A stretch of DNA of 64,000 bases from Lamellibrachia columna (taxonomy: Eukaryota > Annelida > Polychaeta > Sabellida > Siboglinidae), in assembly GCA_963662155.1 (NCBI GenBank), contig OY759263.1, forward strand, positions 21,560,484 to 21,624,483, in the 5' to 3' direction. Shown here one piece after another: positions 57,362-64,000 of this stretch (positions within the stretch are counted from its first letter, which is position 1; every line of letters starts with the position of its first letter). The notes beneath the pieces are model-generated. The model had not been told where the DNA came from. It did not search any database and was given only the letters and a program-made list of their open reading frames with translations. Made by a program: the position numbers and the translations under genes.

Positions 57362-60012
57362 AGTTCGGCAGAAGTGGGTGAAACGTGGATTTGGGGTCTA
57401 TAGTTTTTTCCTGCTGATTTAGGAAGACTAGGGTGTACACTTTCAGAAAATGCCGGGTGTCACCTTGTCACCCTTGGAATTTTTTTTTTATTTGCATAAA
57501 TCCAATATGGCCGCCTCCACAATCAGTATAGTTGGAATTTCACAATCATTTTAAATAGATTAAGTGGCTGGACACTCGTGCCATCAAAGAGTGGAAAACA
57601 ATTTATGATCGGGCATTTTTGTTAATTTGAATAAATCCAAAATATGGCCGCCACCGTATCAGTGTGTTGATCATATATACAATTATTATTGGAATTTCAC
57701 AATTATTCTAAATACCATTTAGTTGTTGGGGGTTCGATCGATGCCTGTAACAAATGACTGGTACTTTTTTATTTGCAAATCCGATATGGCCGCCTCCATA
57801 TCAGTATTTTGATGATATATCCAATTATAGTTGGAATTTCACAATTGTGCAAAGTATACATCTCTTTTACGCTGTTGCCTTTCGATGTGGCCTCTGAAAT
57901 TGTTCACAAACTCCTCCTTCACTGTCCCGCCTGTTGGCCAATGAACCACCCAGAGCAGGGCTCAACCATCGATGACTGTGACGTCTGTATTTGATGCATG
58001 TCTTGCTGACACTTCAACTTGAAATTATTTCTTTAGGACTTATTTGGCTTTTGAAATCCTCGTTTCCTCATCCTCTGTGAACATTGACGTGGGAATGGGT
58101 GCCAATTCATGTGAGAGAACATCGTTGATGTCCACGTCACGGGAACTGGCCTGAAGTCTTATCACCCGCATTTGAACTCTTCCGATTTCAATAGCGTTGT
58201 GTACATTGACTGATAACGGGCCCAATCTTCCACTCACAATGTTCACTATATCATCAGGGTGTTTCCATCGGTCAAGAGGATCGATGCATATATCAAGTTT
58301 GTTTCGTAGTCCCTCTCTATCATGTGCATCATTTGCAATGGTTGTGTTACTTTCCTCTTTGTGCCTTTTTTGAACGTACATCTTCTCACCATCAACAAGG
58401 TTTGACTCAAGATGGCTGCATATGTGAAGACTCAATGCCCTCGTTTTCAGTGTTTCAGGCTTCAGTGTGAAACCGATGATACCAGCGTGACCGTGGCCAT
58501 ATCTCATGAAAGTAGTTGCTATGCACATGTCACTCTAGATTCCATTCCAGACGCCAAGTACGTGTCGCATGCTCACCCTTCATGACATATCTAAGCACAT
58601 TGACAGAGAGGGATTGCATGGATCGGAGTTAGAATAAGTCATACTGTGCATAATGAACATGACCTGCTGCGAACAAGTACGGCATCATCAAGCTGAAGGC
58701 TTCAAGATAGAGCAGCCAGTCTCCTTCTCTCTCTGCCCTAATGAACATCATCGTAATGAATATTGGCTTGGTTAGCATATCGACCCAGAGCTTTGTGGTT
58801 GTGCACCTACCAGCCAGATCTTCCAGCACTTTCATGAACTCTTCTTTGCATGAAACTGGGGTACTTTGCATTACTTGTCTTAGTATCTCTTCTGCAACCA
58901 TGCGCATGGCTCTCACATTCTGAGGAAATCTTTTACCAGTCAACATCTTCGGTACTCCACCAAATACTGCACTCATAACTTCAGCTAGCCCACTTTCTAC
59001 CATCAAAGTAGCAACTGAACCCACAAAGCTCACCAACGAGTGCATACCTCCTAGTCGCATGATGACATTGGGGAGCCGATCTGGATATACCCAGATCACA
59101 TGGAGTGCCACTCGATAAAGCTGTAAGTAAAAAGTGAACACCACAAACTCTTGGCCCGTTTCGTGTGTGAGTTGCTGTGCTCGTGTCAATGCCGTCATCA
59201 TAGTGTCCGGGTCAGAGGGATTCATGTCAATTAGGCGCATGTATGCAGCTTTAGTTTTTGGTTTGGAAGATTGGCCTTGGTCACGACTGGTGTGTTGTAC
59301 CCATTGAATTCAGGACATCAATGTTTCTTAAGTACATCTTGCAGAAAAACTAAGTCTGTCTCGTCTGCCCTCCTTGTTGCTATAGATTTATGGACGAGTA
59401 CCTTTAGAGACAGCACTGGCTTGAATATGGCTATCGTGGCAGTTCTGGCTTCTTGGGCCCATTGAATATTTGAATGGTTAACTCATACTCAATTGGTACA
59501 TGCATGTCATGCTTTCTGACCCGTTTGATTGTCTATTGCACTGATATAGTGGCGGCCATCTTGGATTTGTGCAATTAAAAAATACCTATCATTTGTTACA
59601 GGCATCGAAGCCTCGAGCCCCCAACAACTAAATGGCATTTAGAATAATTGTGAAATTCCAACAATAATTGGATATATGATCAAAACACTGATACGGTGAC
59701 GGCCATATCGGATTTATGCAAATTAACAAAAATGCCCGATTATAATATTTGTTTAACTCTTTGATGGCACGATTGTTCAGACACTTAATCTATTTAGAAT
59801 AATTGTGAAATTCCAAACATATTTGGATATATCATCAAAATACTGATATGGAGGCGGCCATATTGGATTTATGCAAATAAAAAAAATTGCCCAAGGGTGA
59901 CAAGGTGTCACTCTGACAGTATACAACCTAGTCGTGTTAAATCAGCATAAAAACAAACTATAGACCACAAAACCCGGTCCAGCCTAAATTTCGGACTTGT
60001 CTGCCGGACTAT
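57362..60012 (-). mobile_element. Element B: long-TIR DNA element carrying an uncharacterised gene
   Basis: The outer 480-500 bp of each end are inverted copies. Outermost AGTTCGGCAGA (57362) pairs with TCTGCCGGACT (60002-60012); both sides then share GG(T)GGTCTATAGTTT, GCTGATTTA, GACTAGG.TGTA and GTCACCTTGTCACCCTTGG. Each arm carries three sub-repeats with the core AATCCAATATGGCCGCC (left near 57499, 57633, 57778; right, inverted, near 59551, 59700, 59852) separated by GGAATTTCACAATTATT(C)TAAAT. The interior is filled by one minus-strand gene remnant (57865-59465). This is the structure of a DNA transposon with long, internally repeated TIRs. Target duplications are not resolvable by eye. 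Confidence 0.85.
57865..59465 (-). pseudogene. N-terminal and central part of the uncharacterised metazoan protein (in element B)
   Basis: Minus strand: remnants VFLQDVLKKH and EFNGYNTPVVTKANLPNQK (about 59350-59250), then a 203-codon frame with LIDMNPSDPDTMMTALTRAQ, RLGGMHSLVSFVGSVATLM, FGGVPKMLTGKRFPQNVRAM and FIRAEREGDWLLYLEAFSLM; a frameshift region (VMKGEHATRTW); then 58528-58040 with TTFMRYGHGHAGIIGFTLKP, LDICIDPLDRWKHPDDIVNI and SRDVDINDVLSHELAPIPTS; finally VIDGWALLWVVHWPTGGTVK before the left TIR truncates it. It is the same family as the gene in element A but another subfamily, because both cover the shared ...T.MRYG/..TIEQ...GGIIGF segment. No function is known to me. Two or three lesions make it a pseudogene. 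Confidence 0.75.
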
Positions 60013-60189
60013 GTCCAACTGGTTTCTTCGATGGGACCTGGATAAATTCCCTTAGTCTGCAAAGTGTGGCATCCCACCTTCTCGCCCACGCCTCGTTTGT
60101 CTATGTGGTCTTACTCTTCCCGGCAGCGTCGCTTATGATACACCAGGCGTGTTTCGAGAATGGGTGTCAAGATAGCAGATCCTTTCGTC

Positions 60190-60270
60190 TGCGATCTACA
60201 GTTTGTTTGTCACATGTTACACGAATGGGATCATAGGACCGAGAAAACGGGTGTATCCAGAGTAGATCCT
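60190..60270 (+). pseudogene. LicD-like 3' remnant
   Basis: The stretch around TTTGTTTGTCACATG and GAATGGGATCATAGGACCGA then AAAACGGGTGTA corresponds to the LicD codons for KHFVCKSHGWDHRNEKFAKRV (36040-36105 in copy 1). Surrounding sequence is diverged. It abuts the right end of element B, which may have inserted into or next to an older LicD copy. Confidence 0.7.
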
Positions 60271-61069
60271 GGACACCGGCTGCTAGAGCTATATCTTACA
60301 CACCTGCAGTCATGGATTGTTCTGTTGAAGGTTGAAGTAGAAATCGCACATGTAATTCACTTGTAAAATAATATTTGAGCCTTTATTTAATTAAATTGCA
60401 GACATTATATTGACATTGATAACGTGGATAAACTTGTTGTTTTAAGATAAGATGCAGTTAGTAAACATTGACGTCTTTGTGGTAAACACAATAATAAACA
60501 AATGCTAAATTAACAGCTAAAATATATATACCGTGCACACTGTGTCATTATTCAACTGTACGTAGAGTCTCCAGCAGACTGAAACTTTACATGAAACTTT
60601 ACAATTGTTATCATAGATTTGATCAACACCGAACCTCATTCGCGATGGCTAAATGAATTGTCGAAGCAGTTTCAAACTACTGTTGATGTCTTTCGGTGTA
60701 TGTAGCTTTATGGTGTTTGCCTATTCATGCAGTGATAACTTTTCAATCTACGACAAATAATAATCTTTTCGATCCTGCCTCTTGTAGAATGTTCTGATGT
60801 GTCATGTACAGTGTTTATGTGTCATGTACAGTGTTTATGTGTCATGTACAGTGTTTATGAATAGCTGCTTTGTAGGCCCTATTCTTTATTTGTTTATGTT
60901 TCTGGTATTCTACTCGTCTATACCTTTATCTTAGCATTTACCAATTGTCTAGTTTCTCATCCACATAGCAAATCCACATATCGAAGATACCAGTTTCAGG
61001 AGAAAACCAGCGGTGGAGACATCTCGCAATAAGACATATTATCATCTGCTGTAGGTACGAGATGTGACG
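60271..61069 (+). other. 5' flank of LicD copy 2
   Basis: From about 60711 it matches the flank of the pseudogene at 53018-53360. The region probably contains the promoter and a 5' UTR exon; an acceptor-like ATTATCATCTGCTGTAG ends at 61054, 15 bp before the ATG. Confidence 0.5.
60799..60859. repeat. 20-bp unit in three tandem copies
   Basis: GTGTCATGTACAGTGTTTAT is present three times, whereas the homologous flank at 53106-53130 has one copy, so the triplication arose after the segmental duplication or was lost there. Confidence 0.95.
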
Positions 61070-61930
61070 ATGACAAGTAAAAAGATGATAGTTTTGTGGT
61101 CACTGCTAGTGATTTTGGCGTTGGTTATTCTCCTCAGACATGTGGAACGCCCGTCGGGCGGACCCATTCGCGCAGGAGACACCTCTAGCCTGAAGCAGGC
61201 GAGCGACGCACTGCCGTGGCGTTCTCACAGACTGCTCCCTCGACGTCTCTCGCGGCCAGAACATGACCACTGCATTGAGCTTCTATCGAGAGTCGACGGC
61301 ATCCTGCGAGAGTTCAACATCACCTACATGTTGGCATACGGCACGCTGCTCGGATCATACGTCATGCACGACATACTGCCGTGGGACGACGATCTCGACA
61401 TCTTCATGAACATCGACGACCTACCGAAGATTAAGGTTCTGTTCAACGCCAACGGATCCGGACACTACAGACATATCCAGCTTTTGGAGTCCACCAACGC
61501 GCACGCATTCACCGTGAAGCTCTACTCGTTGAATGATCCTAAAGCGGGGAGAACGTCTTGGCGCTGGCCGTATATTGACATATCGTTTTATACGCAGGAC
61601 GCCAGGCAAGTGTCAACCTACAGAAACGCACCGAATTGGAAAATGAAGCGAACTGACTTTTTCCCGCTGACGCAGCGCCCCCTTGCATGGCGGTGGTTTC
61701 CGGCTCCACGAAATACGAGAGAATTCATCGTGCTGAAGTACAAACATTTTGTTTGTAAATCACACGGATGGGATCATAGGAACGAGAAGTTCGCAAAACG
61801 GGTGTACTCTTCCGACTGCAGAAGATTAGCATCGCATTATCCATTCGTGGAGCGGAAGCTCTTGCGTGATAAAACGATGGAAACCTTGGTTTTGAACGGA
61901 AAGCCCCAGTACTCAGTAATACTGGAGTAA
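61070..61930 (+). CDS. LicD/fukutin-like type II membrane protein, copy 2
   Basis: 286 residues from ATG 61070 (upstream GTG codons are not starts in animals). Transmembrane segment at about 6-22 (MIVLWSLLVILALVILL), short stem, and the same LicD domain as copy 1: YGTLLG (90-95), PWDDDLDIF (104-112), PYIDI (167-171), NIT and NGS glycosylation sites. From residue 32 to the end it differs from copy 1 by about 11 residues and about 22 bases of 765 (counted by eye); the N-terminus and both flanks are unrelated to copy 1 but match the pseudogene at 53361. All catalytic-motif residues are retained, so it is presumably functional. Substrate unknown; a Golgi glycan-modifying transferase is the family-based expectation. 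Confidence 0.9.
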   Translation: MTSKKMIVLWSLLVILALVILLRHVERPSGGPIRAGDTSSLKQASDALPWRSHRLLPRRLSRPEHDHCIELLSRVDGILREFNITYMLAYGTLLGSYVMHDILPWDDDLDIFMNIDDLPKIKVLFNANGSGHYRHIQLLESTNAHAFTVKLYSLNDPKAGRTSWRWPYIDISFYTQDARQVSTYRNAPNWKMKRTDFFPLTQRPLAWRWFPAPRNTREFIVLKYKHFVCKSHGWDHRNEKFAKRVYSSDCRRLASHYPFVERKLLRDKTMETLVLNGKPQYSVILE

Positions 61931-62162
61931 GCTGGTGAAAGCGTATGTTTATAACGACACTGAACAGATTCAAATAAGCACTGTGCTCTGCTAACAGAAC
62001 CGTTGATGCATCTGTTTGAACGATGTCATTTAACGATGTCATTAAACAGAGTTTGTGTAACTATTTATCGAATTACAGTTTATAGAACATTTCCAGGGAA
62101 TGGGTTACACATTTGTGTGCTGCGCATGAAAACTGTGGCTATGTTGTTATTACTGAGAGTTA

Positions 62163-62223
62163 ACACACACATACGCACACGCACACACACACGCGCACGC
62201 GCACACAGGCACACACGCACACA
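62163..62223. repeat. Imperfect CA/CACG microsatellite
   Basis: Short CA run with CG interruptions; similar in composition to 8060-8105 but much shorter. Confidence 0.9.
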
Positions 62224-62434
62224 GCGGAGTCGCTAATGGACGGGATCTGCAGAAGCAAAACACTTGCAGCGGTTAATTTAACGAGTCAATTTGCGACAGC
62301 CAGCTAGCAGTGCCGCTGGGGAAAATGGACCTTTGGTTCAGACGGATCCAGTTACAAAACAAGAAGCTTTGAAAGCATACATGGAATTTTTTCGTGACAC
62401 ACGCACACGTGTTCCACAGGTATGAGACGCCGTA

Positions 62435-62505
62435 GCGGTCGAGTTCTACAGGAACCGTCGAGTTCTGCAAGAACCGTCGAGTTCTGCGAGATCGATAGAT
62501 TCTGG
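62435..62505. repeat. Short tandem with CCGTCGAGTTCT units
   Basis: Three tandem units of GAACCGTCGAGTTCTGCAA type, the last followed by GCGAGATCGAT. The same units stand at 27290-27365, so it is a dispersed element with internal tandem structure. Confidence 0.8.
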
Positions 62506-64000
62506 TTATTTTTATGTTAATTTTATCAATTATGTGCAGTATTCGCTTTTGTTTAATTTCGCTGATTGGCAATCTGTAATACTGATTATTTGTAAGTGTG
62601 GCTTAGTAGCGACTAAACAACTAAACTGGTTGTGACGTTAAACAGCTAATAAGATGTGCTGCTAGAAACTGTTTTATCAACAAATTTAAATAGTTTTTGC
62701 AATGGATACCTTTTTAAAATAAATAATATGTGTGATCCTTTATGGAAGTGTCACCAATGATCATATTTTGAGGTTATATACGTTAAAACATTCATAAACC
62801 TTTATTTCAGATTATGAATGTACAATCACAGTTGGTGGCATTCTTATGTTCGCAGTTGGGATGGAGACATTCCACCCCTTGGGGTTCACATTGCTTTTAA
62901 AGGTGTTTAATCAGTTCGATTTTTTTGCTAGTCTCATTTCAAATGAATTTTGCGAAAAAAAACAAACATACCTAGTGTCCATTGCAACATGCTAACTCGT
63001 TTGTGTAACTTTTGTATGTAGTTTATTTTGTGAAATCATCAGACAAACTATTAAATTAGTTAACTGAAGTGAAAATCGAAATGCTAAAAAATCAGGATTT
63101 TTCTTCCTTGGTGACTTTGTCACGTGATCTGCGAGATGATGGAGGTCACGCCCATGATCAGTACTGACCTTCACAGTGTTTATCATTTTGGATATCCAAT
63201 ATTTTTATCCTTACCAGATCTAGCCATTTTTAATTAAATCGACTGTATATGTTACATAAACTATTCACACAGTATATTATTTGGACACCAATGAACCGGA
63301 TTTGCGATAGGCTAAATCAGTTGAGGAAGCAGTTTTAAACTTGATCATCTTGCACTATCTCACCATTGTATGCTAAGTTTATTTGCATACATTTTGACAA
63401 CTATTAGACACTGCTAACATATAGGGTGAATGATGAATAATAGATTACATTTCATTATAACTTGGTGTCCAATAAAACAAACATTTTATAAATAAACCCA
63501 TTCCAAAATATGTTCTATTCTTTTATTAACGTATTTTTAGTACCAGTAGTTAGTAATATTTCTTAAAAAATTAAGATACAAATGACATGACAAGTATGTC
63601 AATTAGCATGAACTCATATGGGCCAAAATCATATGAGTGTACCAAGCACGTTTGGAAATGAATAACGTTTTTTTAATAATGAGCACTATCTTTAATGTGT
63701 TTAGATTTGTAACATATTCTTGTAGGTATATTGAAAATAATGTCACCCCACTTATTATCACCTATTTAAATTGACAGGGATCACGATGACCTTATTTTTC
63801 ATCTCCGTTGTATGACGCGTATGTCTATGAAATTTGCATAATTGCCTAACCAATGACAGCATAGTATTTTTAAAGCGGTAATATATCAGCCTATTCTTGT
63901 AATAGCGTCAATATTGATCCTCTGATAGATGGCTAAATATGGAAGACAGCATTTCTTGCTCTGGTACACTTTATATTATTCTGGCCGATATGTTCAATTC

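Larger units (their letters stand above)
61931..64000. other. No gene recognised; small repeats
   Basis: Contains an imperfect CA/CG run (62163-62223) and the CCGTCGAGTTCT tandem at 62435-62505. The last 1.4 kb is AT-rich unique sequence with no recognisable frame. Confidence 0.45.

Overview
The window is nuclear DNA from an animal. Evidence: short exons bounded by GT/AG introns, a secretory neuropeptide-type precursor with dibasic cleavage and amidation sites, a mitochondrial carrier of the SLC25A39/40 type, L2-, RTE-, CR1/Jockey-like LINEs and Ty3/gypsy elements, and very long AT, CA and CTG/CGG microsatellites. There is nothing prokaryotic. The repeat mixture and the LicD gene family suit an aquatic invertebrate (a lancelet or another invertebrate deuterostome is my best guess), but the sequence does not prove the taxon.

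Supported host genes are few. (1) On the minus strand, 4598-6159, lie the first two coding exons of an SLC25A39/40-like mitochondrial carrier; one is a 35-nt micro-exon, and the rest of the gene is not visible and should lie to the left. (2) On the plus strand, 14267-14659 encodes a complete 130-residue secreted peptide precursor, with a four-cysteine segment behind the signal peptide and a SYIFRWGKR processing motif. A splice acceptor lies just upstream, and a TATA box plus spliced leader exon at 8714-8869 may be its promoter. (3) A cluster of LicD/fukutin-like type II membrane proteins on the plus strand has two intact genes (35275-36225 and 61070-61930) and two broken copies (53361-53510 and about 60190-60270).

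Most of the rest is mobile DNA. 0.5-2.5 kb: L2-like LINE. 9.2 kb, 12.3-12.9 kb, 20.4-21.5 kb, 33.5-34.5 kb: further LINE pieces. 22-24.4 kb: gypsy element with an LTR, polypurine tract and primer-binding-like site. 24.9-28.6 kb: a broken transposon-like gene interrupted by a 728-bp MITE with TTA target duplications. 37.6-40 kb: a LINE with another LINE nested in it. 40-43.1 kb: a decayed gypsy element whose gag is cut by a LINE (43.1-45.3 kb). 45.8-46.3 kb: a large composite palindrome. 46.3-50.2 kb: a LINE whose ORF has been expanded by a 1.8-kb array of a 25-bp repeat. 50.3-52.8 kb and 57.4-60.0 kb: two elements with terminal inverted repeats, carrying different parts of the same uncharacterised metazoan protein family. 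The second has inverted arms of about 500 bp, each built of three sub-repeats.

The strongest candidates for something new are the FRW-amide precursor and the pair of inverted-repeat elements, which suggest that a protein family usually listed only as 'uncharacterised' is the cargo of a DNA transposon. Family identifications rest on motif recognition by eye; no database search was possible.
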